From Burkholderiales bacterium (GTDB lineage: Bacteria > Pseudomonadota > Gammaproteobacteria > Burkholderiales > Burkholderiaceae_C): a stretch of 64,000 bases of DNA. A program made the translations under genes and the position numbers. The notes below the pieces were generated by a model. It saw only the letters and a list, made by a program, of their open reading frames with translations. It was not told where the DNA came from and did not search any database. The DNA lies in assembly GCA_021732385.1 (NCBI GenBank), contig JAKFVA010000003.1, forward strand, positions 1 through 64,000, read 5' to 3'. This document shows, one piece after another, positions 1-7,384 of this stretch (positions are counted from its first letter, which is position 1; each line of letters begins with the position of its first letter).

Positions 1-992
1 CCATGCACCGCTACGGCTCCGACAAGCCCGATCTGCGCGTGCCGCTGGAATTCACCGAACTCACTGATGTGATGAAAAACGTGGATTTCAAAGTCTTCAG
101 CGGTGCCGCCAACATGGTGGGCGGCCGCGTGGTGGCGCTGCGCATACCTGGCGGCGCCGAGATGCCGCGCAGCGAGATTGATGCCTACACCGAGTTCGTC
201 AAAATCTACGGTGCCAAGGGGCTGGCCTACATCAAGGTCAACAGCAGCGCCATCGAGCCCGGCGACAAGGCCAAGCCCTGGCCCGGCCTGCAAAGCCCCA
301 TCGTTAAAAATATCCACGATGCGGCATTGACCGCGGTTTTGCAGCGCACCGGTGCGCAAGACGGTGACATCATTTTCTTTGGCGCCGACAAGGCAAAAAT
401 CGTCAACGACGCAATTGGCAACCTGCGCATCAAAATCGGCCACAGCGAATTCGGCAAGGCGCGCGGCCTTGGTGGCTCCGCCAATGGCCAATGGAAACCG
501 CTGTGGGTGGTGGACTTCCCGATGTTTGAGTTTGATGAAGAAGCGGGTCGCTGGAGCGCCATGCACCACCCCTTTACCGCACCCAAAGATGGGCACGAAG
601 ACTGGCTGGAAACCGACCCTGGACGCTGTATCGCTAAAGCCTACGACCTGGTGTTAAACGGCTGGGAACTGGGCGGTGGCTCGGTGCGCATCCACCGCGC
701 CGATGTGCAAAGCAAGGTTTTCACCGCGCTCAACATTAACGAAGAAGAGGCCCAGCAGAAATTCGGCTTCCTGCTCGACGCCCTGCAATACGGCGCGCCG
801 CCACACGGTGGTCTGGCTTTTGGGTTAGATCGCATCGTCACCATGATGTGCGGTGCAGAGAGCATTCGCGATGTGATTGCCTTCCCCAAAACCCAGCGCG
901 CTCAGTGCCTGCTGACGCAGGCGCCCAGCGCAGTGGATGAAAAGCAGTTGCGGGAACTGCACATTCGCCTGCGCACGGTGCAAGCCGCCTAA
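1..992 (+). CDS. aspS: Aspartyl-tRNA synthetase, C-terminal part (5' end outside window)
   Basis: Class II aminoacyl-tRNA synthetase that charges tRNA-Asp in the cytoplasm. The frame is open from the first bases, and about 330 residues are present of the usual 590-600 of bacterial AspRS, so roughly the N-terminal 45 percent (anticodon-binding OB fold and motif 1) is missing to the left. The stretch [11 protein letters not shown] at the start, the GAD insertion region in the middle and the class II motif 3 near the end ([11 protein letters not shown], with the ATP-binding Arg) identify it. An ATG at base 3 is internal and not the real start. The downstream order nudB, EEP-family protein, clsB is a common Burkholderiales arrangement. 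Identification is very secure; only the missing 5' end is uncertain. Confidence 0.97.
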   Translation, partial: MHRYGSDKPDLRVPLEFTELTDVMKNVDFKVFSGAANMVGGRVVALRIPGGAEMPRSEIDAYTEFVKIYGAKGLAYIKVNSSAIEPGDKAKPWPGLQSPIVKNIHDAALTAVLQRTGAQDGDIIFFGADKAKIVNDAIGNLRIKIGHSEFGKARGLGGSANGQWKPLWVVDFPMFEFDEEAGRWSAMHHPFTAPKDGHEDWLETDPGRCIAKAYDLVLNGWELGGGSVRIHRADVQSKVFTALNINEEEAQQKFGFLLDALQYGAPPHGGLAFGLDRIVTMMCGAESIRDVIAFPKTQRAQCLLTQAPSAVDEKQLRELHIRLRTVQAA

Positions 993-1010
993 AGTGCCGG
1001 GTGCAGGCTT

Positions 1011-1241
1011 GCAAAATTAATAGCGCTTCCCGCACGTCAGTATTAGCTTGAAGCCGTATTTGGTGCTAAAAAACAGGCATTTTGCGACGCTTAAACGACT
1101 TTTTTGCCATTTAAGCACCCCAGACGGGGGCCAAAGCCTAAAAATCTGGTTTTCAGACCAGAAATTGCAAGGCAAATCGTCAGTTTAGTCATAGTGGACG
1201 TGCGGGTACCGCTATGATTTTTTACTATTATTTTGATAGTG
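1011..1241. repeat. MITE-like intergenic repeat, copy A
   Basis: Fills most of the 304-bp gap between aspS and nudB; no gene is visible in the gap. Imperfect terminal inverted repeats: ATAGCGCTTCCCGCACGTC near 1020-1038 faces the complement of GACGTGCGGGTACCGCTAT near 1197-1215 (17 of 19 positions pair). The right end extends through ACTATTATTTTGATAG to about 1241. The interior motif GTATTTGGTGCTAAAAAACAG (about 1055-1075) resembles GTATTTGGGACCATAAAAAC in copy B near 52085. A short hairpin TCTGGT...ACCAGA near 1145-1162 lies inside and is followed by Ts when read on the minus strand. Exact ends are approximate. Confidence 0.6.
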
Positions 1242-1296
1242 TTTTCAATCTGCAATCCGCTGGGTTGACCACCTCCATGCGCTACCCTTGAGCGTC

Positions 1297-1773
1297 ATGA
1301 GCACGCCGCCCCCGCCCGCAGCCGCCAAAATCCCGCAGTCCGTGCTCGTAGTCATCTACACCCCGGCGCTCGATGTACTGCTGATTCGCCGCGCTGACAG
1401 TGGTACCTGGCAATCGGTAACGGGCTCCAAAGACTTCCCCGACGAGCCCTTTGAGCAAACCGCCGCCCGCGAGGTACAAGAAGAAACCGGCCTTGCCTGC
1501 GGTTCTGGCAGCGCGCTGGCTGGCACGCTGCAAGACTGGCAATTGGAGAACATCTACGACATTTACCCTGCCTGGCGCTACCGCTACGCGCCCGGCGTCT
1601 CGCGCAACACCGAGCGTGTATTTGGCCTGGCGCTGCCCGGGCAGCTGCCCATTAGTCTCAGCCCCAGCGAACACACGGCCTACCAATGGCTGCCCTGGCG
1701 CGCGGCAGCCGATGCGTGTTTTTCACCATCAAATGCTGAGGCCATCCTCATGCTGCCAAAATTTGCCCGGTGA
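1297..1773 (+). CDS. nudB: Dihydroneopterin triphosphate diphosphatase (Nudix hydrolase)
   Basis: A 158-aa Nudix hydrolase of the NudB/NtpA type, which removes pyrophosphate from dihydroneopterin triphosphate in folate synthesis and can also act on dATP. The Nudix box is visible around residues 46-68 as GSKDFPDEPFEQ followed by AAREVQEETGL, with the metal-binding REVQEE core intact. The spacing between the Gly and the first Glu is one residue longer than the textbook box; from memory this is usual for betaproteobacterial NudB. The ATG at 1297 is preferred over a TTG at 1288. The stop overlaps the GTG start of the next gene (GTGA), so the two are translationally coupled. folE, the first enzyme of the same pathway, lies 2 kb downstream. 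The substrate is inferred from family and context. Confidence 0.9.
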   Translation: MSTPPPPAAAKIPQSVLVVIYTPALDVLLIRRADSGTWQSVTGSKDFPDEPFEQTAAREVQEETGLACGSGSALAGTLQDWQLENIYDIYPAWRYRYAPGVSRNTERVFGLALPGQLPISLSPSEHTAYQWLPWRAAADACFSPSNAEAILMLPKFAR

Positions 1774-2579
1774 ATACACCCCCCGCACCAAGGCACACGG
1801 CCGCCCCAGCCCAAGCGCCGCATGAAGCACATGAAGCACATGAAGCACACGATAGCTTCCGCATTGCCACTTACAACATCCACAAGGGTGTGCAGGGTTT
1901 GGGTCCTTTGCTGCGGCTGGAGATTCACAACTTGCTGCACGCGGTGGAGCAGTTTGACGCCGACGTGGTCTGCCTGCAGGAAGTGCGGCTGCTGCACAAG
2001 CGCGAGCAAGCCCGCTTTGCGCGCTGGCCAGCGCAAGGCCAGGCCCATTACCTGGCGCCCGAGGGCTACCAGGCCATCTACCACAGCAACGCCGTCAGCC
2101 CGCACGGCGAGCACGGCAACGCCCTGCTCTCGCGCTGGCCGGTACTGGCGCACCGGCATGAAGACATGTCGGACCACCGCTTTGAGCGCCGCGGCCTGTT
2201 GCACGGCGAGATTGAGGTAGGGCATCGGCGTGTGCACGTCATCGTGGTGCATTTGGGCCTGATAGCCGCCAGCCGCACGCGCCAAGTGGCGCAACTGCTG
2301 CGCTACATAGCGCGCGAGGTCCCGGCTGACGCGCCACTTTTGGTGGCCGGCGACTTCAACGACTGGGGCCGCAGCTGCCAGCAGGCCATGCAAACTGCCC
2401 AGTTGCTGGCGCACCCGCTGGTGCTGCCCACCTTCCCGGCGCGCCTGCCACTGGCACAACTTGACCAGGTGTATGCCCGTGGCCTGCGCCCGCTGGGTGC
2501 CCAAGTACCGCGCGGGCGCAACTGGTGGCGCATGTCTGACCATCTACCGCTGATTTCTGAATGGGCTTTTGCCGCATGA
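1770..2579 (+). CDS. Endonuclease/exonuclease/phosphatase (EEP) family protein
   Basis: A 269-aa protein of the DNase I-like EEP superfamily. Recognisable motifs: TYNIHKG near residue 34, LQEV near residue 71 (metal-binding Glu), HGNALLSR near 114-121, the VVHLGL block and AGDFNDWG near 193-200 (catalytic Asp/Asn), and a final SDHLPL (catalytic Asp-His). These are the residues of a metal-dependent phosphodiesterase or phosphatase, but the substrate cannot be read from sequence. It starts at a GTG overlapping the nudB stop and its end overlaps the clsB start, so it sits in a tight nudB-EEP-clsB operon; association with a cardiolipin synthase hints at a role near phospholipids, which is inference. 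The N-terminus carries a low-complexity EAHEAHEAH stretch from a tandem 9-bp repeat. Confidence 0.85.
   Translation: MNTPPAPRHTAAPAQAPHEAHEAHEAHDSFRIATYNIHKGVQGLGPLLRLEIHNLLHAVEQFDADVVCLQEVRLLHKREQARFARWPAQGQAHYLAPEGYQAIYHSNAVSPHGEHGNALLSRWPVLAHRHEDMSDHRFERRGLLHGEIEVGHRRVHVIVVHLGLIAASRTRQVAQLLRYIAREVPADAPLLVAGDFNDWGRSCQQAMQTAQLLAHPLVLPTFPARLPLAQLDQVYARGLRPLGAQVPRGRNWWRMSDHLPLISEWAFAA
1822..1848 (+). repeat. Tandem 9-bp repeat, three perfect copies
   Basis: The unit ATGAAGCAC occurs three times in a row at 1822-1830, 1831-1839 and 1840-1848. It lies inside the EEP gene near its 5' end and is read there as EAH-EAH-EAH. Because the unit is a multiple of three, a slip would lengthen or shorten the protein without breaking the frame. 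Confidence 0.9.
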
Positions 2580-3838
2580 GCGCACCTGCGGCCCCATCTG
2601 CACACCAATTACAGCTTCTGCAAGGGGCCAGTGCCTTGTTTGCCGCGCTGATTGCCGACATGGACGCCGCGCAAAACCGGGTGCAGATTGAAACTTATTT
2701 GTTCGACCTGCACGGCGACGCCGCTGCCGTAACGCAGGCCCTGGTGCGCACCGCGCAGCGTGGCGTTCAGGTGCAGGTACTGGTTGATGGCGTGGGCACT
2801 GATGAAGTGCCCCAAACCACGCTGGATGAATTGCGCCAGGCCGGGGTGCGGTGGCGCGTGTTTTCGCCGCTGCACGCGCGCTGGGGCAAACTGGCCATGC
2901 TAAGCGGCACCAAGTGGCGGCGGCTGCACCGCAAACTCATCGTCATTGACAGCCGTGTGGCTTACTGCGGCGGTATCAATATTTTGGACGACCATTACGA
3001 CCCGAACCACGGCCAGCTTGACGCGCCACGCTTTGATTTCTCAGTGCGCTTGCAAGGCCCGGTGGTGACCGCCATTGAAGCGGCCACCAGCGTGCTGTGG
3101 CAGCGGCTGCAAGCGGTTCAAAGCGCCAAGGCACGCGATTTTTCAAGCGCTTGGCACACCTGGCGCAAAAAGCCGCCACACGACAGCCCGGCGCTTGCAG
3201 CGGCACCAGGCCCCAGCGCGTCCACAGCTGTCACGGACACTACAGGGCTGCACGCCGACCGGGTAGAACTGCTGCTGCGCGACAACCTGCGCTATCGCAC
3301 CCGCATTGAACACGCTTACCGCCGCGCGATTGGCGCTGCGCAGCGCGAAATCATCATTGCCAACGCCTACTTTTTGCCGGGCCGCAAACTGCGCAAAGCA
3401 CTGATCACGGCGGCACGGCGTGGCGTGCGGGTGCGCCTGCTGCTGCAAGGCAAGCATGAATACTTTATCCAATACCACGGCACGCGCCCGCTTTATCGCA
3501 GCTTGCTGGCGGCGGGCGTGGAAATCCATGAATACGCGGCTAGCTTTTTGCATGCCAAGGTAGCGGTAATTGATGCCGACACACCGCGGGCCTGGAGCAC
3601 GGTAGGTTCGTCCAATCTTGACCCCTTGAGCCTGCTGCTGGCGCGCGAGGCCAATGTAGGCATTTACGGCAGCGCCTTTGCACAAGCCCTGCGCAAGCCG
3701 CTGGAAGCGGCCATGGCCGAGTGCCAGCGCATTGATCCCCAACAGTATTTGAACCGGCCCTGGCCTAAACGCTTTATGGAGCATCTGGCCTATGGGCTGA
3801 TGCGGCTGGCGGTGCTGCTCTCGGGCAAACGGTATTGA
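2576..3838 (+). CDS. clsB: Cardiolipin synthase B (phospholipase D family)
   Basis: A 420-aa phospholipase D-superfamily enzyme of the ClsB type, which makes cardiolipin at the inner membrane. Both catalytic HKD motifs are present: HRKLIVIDSRVAYCGGINI near residues 119-137 and HAKVAVID near 324-331 followed by GSSNLD. There is no N-terminal pair of membrane helices, which separates it from ClsA, and about 420 residues matches ClsB. The ATG at 2576 forms an ATGA overlap with the previous stop; an ATG at 2561 in the same frame is possible but would give a larger overlap. It closes the aspS-nudB-EEP-clsB group. The PLD family is very secure; the ClsB subgroup is likely. Confidence 0.9.
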   Translation: MSAPAAPSAHQLQLLQGASALFAALIADMDAAQNRVQIETYLFDLHGDAAAVTQALVRTAQRGVQVQVLVDGVGTDEVPQTTLDELRQAGVRWRVFSPLHARWGKLAMLSGTKWRRLHRKLIVIDSRVAYCGGINILDDHYDPNHGQLDAPRFDFSVRLQGPVVTAIEAATSVLWQRLQAVQSAKARDFSSAWHTWRKKPPHDSPALAAAPGPSASTAVTDTTGLHADRVELLLRDNLRYRTRIEHAYRRAIGAAQREIIIANAYFLPGRKLRKALITAARRGVRVRLLLQGKHEYFIQYHGTRPLYRSLLAAGVEIHEYAASFLHAKVAVIDADTPRAWSTVGSSNLDPLSLLLAREANVGIYGSAFAQALRKPLEAAMAECQRIDPQQYLNRPWPKRFMEHLAYGLMRLAVLLSGKRY

Positions 3839-3876
3839 TGGGGAATTGGATTTAGACAGGCTTGCAAAAGCAGCCC

Positions 3877-3891
3877 GGCAGCCAGGCTGCC
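3877..3891. repeat. Perfect inverted repeat upstream of folE
   Basis: GGCAGCC, one A, then GGCTGCC: a 7-bp perfect stem with a single-base centre, about 43 bp upstream of the folE ATG. No T-run follows, so it is not a classic terminator; it could be an operator or a leader hairpin, or chance. Confidence 0.35.
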
Positions 3892-3933
3892 AAGCAGCAA
3901 AGACCCTACAAACAATCGCTGCTAGGATGGCGC

Positions 3934-4662
3934 ATGCTGACAAAAACCGACTCCAACTTGCCCCCTGAAACGGACGATGCGGGCACGCCGATGTCCGTGA
4001 AAATCCGCCAGCGACTTATTGCCTCGCGCAAGCGCTTCAACGCCAACGACAACATTGCCGACTTTATTGCGCCCGGCGAGCTGGAGTTGCTGCTTGATGA
4101 AGTCACGGAAAAAATGAAGGGCGTCTTGAGTAGCTTGGTAATTGACACCGAGCGCGACCACAACACCAAAAGCACTGCGCGCCGCGTGGCCAAGATGTAT
4201 GTGAACGAGGTGTTCAGAGGCCGCTATGTTCAAGCGCCTGCCATTACCGAATTCCCCAACGCCGAGCACTTGAACGAGCTCATGATTGTTGGCCCAATTA
4301 CGGTGCGCAGCGCTTGCAGCCACCACCTGTGCCCGGTAATTGGCCGCATCTGGATCGGCGTGATGCCTAACGAGCGGACCAACGTGATTGGCCTGTCCAA
4401 GTACGCGCGTGTGGCCGAGTGGATCATGAATCGCCCACAAATCCAGGAAGAAGCTGTAGTACAACTGGCCGATTTGATCCAGGAAAAAACCCGCCCTGAT
4501 GGCCTGGCCATCGTCATGGAGGCCAGTCACTTTTGCATGAGCTGGCGCGGTGTCAAAGACCCGGACAGCAAGATGATCAATTCGGTCATGCGCGGCACTT
4601 TTTTGAAAGACCCCAACTTGCGGCGCGAGTTTTTGGCCTTGATTCCGGGCAGGCACCAATAA
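3934..4662 (+). CDS. folE: GTP cyclohydrolase I
   Basis: A 242-aa type I GTP cyclohydrolase that converts GTP to dihydroneopterin triphosphate, the entry step to tetrahydrofolate and other pterins. The zinc-binding and catalytic region SACSHHLCPVIG is near residues 124-135 with the Cys/His/Cys ligands in place, and GLSKYARV follows. The protein is slightly longer than the E. coli enzyme because of a polar N-terminal tail. ATG 3934 has a good AGGATG Shine-Dalgarno about 7 bp upstream; an internal ATG at 3991 is an alternative start. A perfect inverted repeat lies upstream. It is followed after 46 bp by a BLUF photoreceptor gene on the same strand, so the two may be cotranscribed. Family identification is secure. 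Confidence 0.95.
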   Translation: MLTKTDSNLPPETDDAGTPMSVKIRQRLIASRKRFNANDNIADFIAPGELELLLDEVTEKMKGVLSSLVIDTERDHNTKSTARRVAKMYVNEVFRGRYVQAPAITEFPNAEHLNELMIVGPITVRSACSHHLCPVIGRIWIGVMPNERTNVIGLSKYARVAEWIMNRPQIQEEAVVQLADLIQEKTRPDGLAIVMEASHFCMSWRGVKDPDSKMINSVMRGTFLKDPNLRREFLALIPGRHQ

Positions 4663-4708
4663 GCCAAGTCTGTTCAGATATACCTTTTAGTCACGGAGAA
4701 AAATTGCC

Positions 4709-5134
4709 ATGCTGGTACGTCTGCTTTATGTCAGCCGCGCGGCTGATCCCGCCAACGCGGAAGCCACCGAATCGATTTTGGGCCAGTCGCGCCAGCACAA
4801 TCCCCAACTGGGCATCACTGGCATTCTTTGCTATGGCGGCGGTATTTTTCTGCAAGCCATCGAGGGCGGGCGCAATGCGGTGAGTGAGCTGTATGGCCAC
4901 ATCCAGCGTGATACCCGCCACAAAGACGTGGTGCTGCTGCACTACGAAGAAATCACCGAGCGCCGTTTTGGCGGCTGGACCATGGGGCAAGTCAATATCG
5001 CCAAGATCAACACTACCATCTTGCTCAAATACTCCGAGCGACCCGAGCTGGATCCGTATGCGGTGTCGGGTCAGGTGTCACTGGCGCTGCTCGAAGAATT
5101 GATGGCCACGGCCAGCATCATCGGGCGGGTTTGA
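4709..5134 (+). CDS. BLUF-domain blue-light sensor protein
   Basis: A 141-aa stand-alone BLUF protein that binds FAD and senses blue light. The expected residues are visible: Tyr in LLYVSRA (residue 7), Asn in the HNPQLGITG segment (about residue 31), the flavin-contacting Gln in FLQAIEG (about 50), and the Trp/Met pair in GGWTMGQ (about 90-95). These are the known photocycle positions of AppA/PixD-type domains, so the sensor is expected to be photoactive. After the roughly 95-residue BLUF fold there is a short helical tail and no enzymatic output domain, so it probably signals by protein contact. A GGAG Shine-Dalgarno precedes the ATG. It lies 46 bp after folE and 37 bp before a DUF429 gene. 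Confidence 0.93.
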   Translation: MLVRLLYVSRAADPANAEATESILGQSRQHNPQLGITGILCYGGGIFLQAIEGGRNAVSELYGHIQRDTRHKDVVLLHYEEITERRFGGWTMGQVNIAKINTTILLKYSERPELDPYAVSGQVSLALLEELMATASIIGRV

Positions 5135-5171
5135 CACTTGCGGTTCACGCGTCCTCTTCGTTAGCGTCGCC

Positions 5172-5996
5172 GTGTCTGACGTTGTCATTGGCTGCGATTT
5201 CACCAGCAGCCCCAACCGCCGAAAACCGATTGTTCTAGCCCTGGGTTGCTTGTCCAGCGGGCGTGTACAGCTGTCAAAATTAGAGCGGTTTGCGTCACTT
5301 ACCGCTTTGGGTGACTGGTTGCAGCAGCCACAAGCCTGGGTTGGCGCGTTTGACCTGCCGTTTGGCCTGCCACGCGAATTGGTCGAACACCTGGGCTGGC
5401 CCACGCCATGGCGGGCCTGCATGCAGCACTACGCCAGCCTGCCGCGCGCGCAGATTCGCGCCACCTTCAAAGCCTTTTGCGATGCCCGGCCAGTGGGCGG
5501 CAAGTTTGCCCACCGTGCCACCGATGCGCCTGCCGGCTCCAGCCCGAGCATGAAATGGGTCAACCCACCGGTGGCTTATATGCTGCATGCCGGTGTGCCT
5601 TTGCTGCTGCAAGCGGGGGTGCACCTACCGGGTCTGCATGACGGCGACAAACAGCGTATCGCGCTGGAAGCCTACCCCGGCTTGTTAGCCCGCGAAATCC
5701 TGGCCAAACGCAGCTATAAAAGCGATGACCGAGCCAAGCAAACCGCCGAGCGCCTGATCGCCCGCAAAGACCTGATTACCGCACTGGAAAACGGCGCAAC
5801 CCGCCTGAAATTGCGCCTCAAGCTCAGCCATGCACAGCGTGACACGCTGGTGGACGATGCCAGCGGCGACAGCTTGGATGCCGTGCTGTGCATGCTGCAG
5901 GCGGCCTGGGCCTTGCAGCAACACCAGTCGGGCAAACCACGTTATGGCTTACCGGACAACATGGATTCGCTGGAGGGCTGGATCATCACCGCGTGA
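5172..5996 (+). CDS. DUF429 family protein
   Basis: A 274-aa protein starting at a GTG. The N-terminal VVIGCDFTSSPNRRKP pattern and the later DDASGDSLDAVLCMLQAAWA segment are typical of DUF429, a family with a ribonuclease H-like acidic-residue pattern (Asp near the N-terminus and Asp-rich residues near the C-terminus). The biochemical role is not known. The first strand followed by Asp and the C-terminal Asp pair suggest a nuclease-like fold, which is inference from the fold pattern only. It follows the BLUF gene on the same strand and converges on the downstream Y-family polymerase gene, leaving only 16 bp between the two stops. Confidence 0.75.
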   Translation: MSDVVIGCDFTSSPNRRKPIVLALGCLSSGRVQLSKLERFASLTALGDWLQQPQAWVGAFDLPFGLPRELVEHLGWPTPWRACMQHYASLPRAQIRATFKAFCDARPVGGKFAHRATDAPAGSSPSMKWVNPPVAYMLHAGVPLLLQAGVHLPGLHDGDKQRIALEAYPGLLAREILAKRSYKSDDRAKQTAERLIARKDLITALENGATRLKLRLKLSHAQRDTLVDDASGDSLDAVLCMLQAAWALQQHQSGKPRYGLPDNMDSLEGWIITA

Positions 5997-6012
5997 GCCC
6001 GGCGGACCTCCA

Positions 6013-7302
6013 TCAGCGCTCGGTTTCCAGATCAGGAATGCGGTTGAAGGCAATCCGCATCGGCGCGTGCTCAAGCGCGTGGTGGGCAGTAGCAAAGTAC
6101 AGGGCATTTTTGCCGTGCTCGATGCTGATGCGATCCAGGGCGGCGTACAGTTTGCTGCGGTCGCGCGGCGTGTTTTTGGCCGGATTGAGTGAGGGCGTGA
6201 CCGCCACCTTGACAGACGCAGGCAGGTAGAAGTCGGCAAACAAATCCGGCGTGTGCTGCGATGCCAGCACCAGTCCGTGCAGCGTCACGCTCACCGCCTT
6301 GGGGTGCGCCACCTCATGCAAGCCGCTGTGCCACAGCAGGTGCAGCACATGCAGCAAGTAGGCGGTGTCTTGGGTTTGCGCAAAGCGCGTGTCGCGGCTG
6401 CCACCGGGGCTGTCGTGGTAGCGGTGGTCGGCGCGCACGCCCACGCTCATCGCGGTGGCGTAGTAGCCTTGCTTGCGCAACCGCATGGCGGCTTTTTGCG
6501 CCAGCCGGTTGAGCACATCAAAAGCGCCTTGCGGATGGCGCATGCCGGGCGGCATGACATGCGCGTGGCTCAGGCTGCGTGGTGTGGTCACGCGTGGGCC
6601 GTACCACTGGCCGCGCAGCATGTCGTGCATCTCGCTGCCCGCCACGCCACCCCACACGGTGTGCAACACGTCGCGCGGCGCGGCATAAAGCTGCTCAATG
6701 CTGTGGATGCCACCGCGGTTGAGCCGGGTCAACATGCGCGGCCCAATGCCCACAATGTCTTGCAGCTTCAGGTGGTAGAGGCCGTGCGGCAAATCGGTCA
6801 GCTCAAGCACCGTGAGGCCATCGGGTTTTTGCATGTCGGACGCCAGCTTGCCCAGCAGGGTATTGGGGGCAATGCCAATCGAGGTCGTCATGCATTCGCC
6901 CAGGCTACTGATGATTTCTTTTTTAACGGCATGGGCAATCGCCACGGCTTTGTCGCGCGCGCGCCAGCGGCCGGTCAGTTCGCATTCCATTTCGTCAATC
7001 GACACCACCTGTCGCACTGGCGCGATACGGCCTACCGCCGCCACGGCCTGCTGGTGCACGCGCACGTATTTTTCATGCACGGCTTCAACCAACACGATGT
7101 CCGGGCACAGCCGCCGCGCCTCACGCACACCGGTGCCGGTTCTCACGCCAAATTGCTTGGCCTCATAGCTGGCGGCAATGCAGCAAGTGGTCTCGGCCAG
7201 CATCGGCACCACGCCGACCGGGCGGCCACGCAGCTTGGGCTCAAGCTGCTGCTCAACCGAAGCAAAGTAGGAATTGAAATCGATAAACAGGGTGCGCAGC
7301 AT
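6013..7302 (-). CDS. Y-family (DinB-like) translesion DNA polymerase
   Basis: A 429-aa Y-family polymerase. The N-terminal metal-binding block FIDFNSYFASVEQ (Asp near residue 7) and the palm motif VSIDEMECELTG (Asp-Glu near residue 105) carry the catalytic carboxylates, so this is not a catalytically dead ImuB-type protein. A helix-hairpin-helix-like stretch (IVGIGPRMLTRLNRGGI) near residues 185-205 is in the usual thumb position. The remaining part would hold the little-finger domain. ATG 7302 is preferred because homologous polymerases begin with a few residues before the FID strand; an in-frame alternative start lies at 7320. A 20-bp LexA box sits 32-51 bp upstream, so it is probably an SOS gene. 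It is transcribed away from tctA. The exact paralogue (DinB2-like or other) is not assigned. Confidence 0.85.
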   Translation of the reverse strand: MLRTLFIDFNSYFASVEQQLEPKLRGRPVGVVPMLAETTCCIAASYEAKQFGVRTGTGVREARRLCPDIVLVEAVHEKYVRVHQQAVAAVGRIAPVRQVVSIDEMECELTGRWRARDKAVAIAHAVKKEIISSLGECMTTSIGIAPNTLLGKLASDMQKPDGLTVLELTDLPHGLYHLKLQDIVGIGPRMLTRLNRGGIHSIEQLYAAPRDVLHTVWGGVAGSEMHDMLRGQWYGPRVTTPRSLSHAHVMPPGMRHPQGAFDVLNRLAQKAAMRLRKQGYYATAMSVGVRADHRYHDSPGGSRDTRFAQTQDTAYLLHVLHLLWHSGLHEVAHPKAVSVTLHGLVLASQHTPDLFADFYLPASVKVAVTPSLNPAKNTPRDRSKLYAALDRISIEHGKNALYFATAHHALEHAPMRIAFNRIPDLETER

Positions 7303-7333
7303 GGTGAGTCCAAAGCACACACCATACCCTATT

Positions 7334-7353
7334 TACTGTTTAAATAAACAGTA
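7334..7353. promoter_or_regulatory. LexA box (SOS operator)
   Basis: TACTGTTTAAATAAACAGTA. The two half-sites TACTGT and ACAGTA are perfect inverted copies with an 8-bp AT-only centre, which is the consensus of the E. coli-type LexA operator. It lies 32-51 bp upstream of the ATG of the Y-family polymerase, the expected place for an SOS promoter, and downstream of the tctA stop, so it most plausibly controls the polymerase only. Confidence 0.9.
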
Positions 7354-7384
7354 TTTATGTGGGGATCTGTTTGAACCAGCCCAT

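Noticed and set aside
1145-1172. Hairpin with T-run on the minus strand, considered as a rho-independent terminator
   Set aside because: It points away from aspS, has only a 6-bp stem and lies inside the repeat element.
6253-7347. A 364-codon open frame on the plus strand over the Y-family polymerase
   Set aside because: Antisense to a clear polymerase gene; His/Ala/Val-rich composition typical of a shadow frame.
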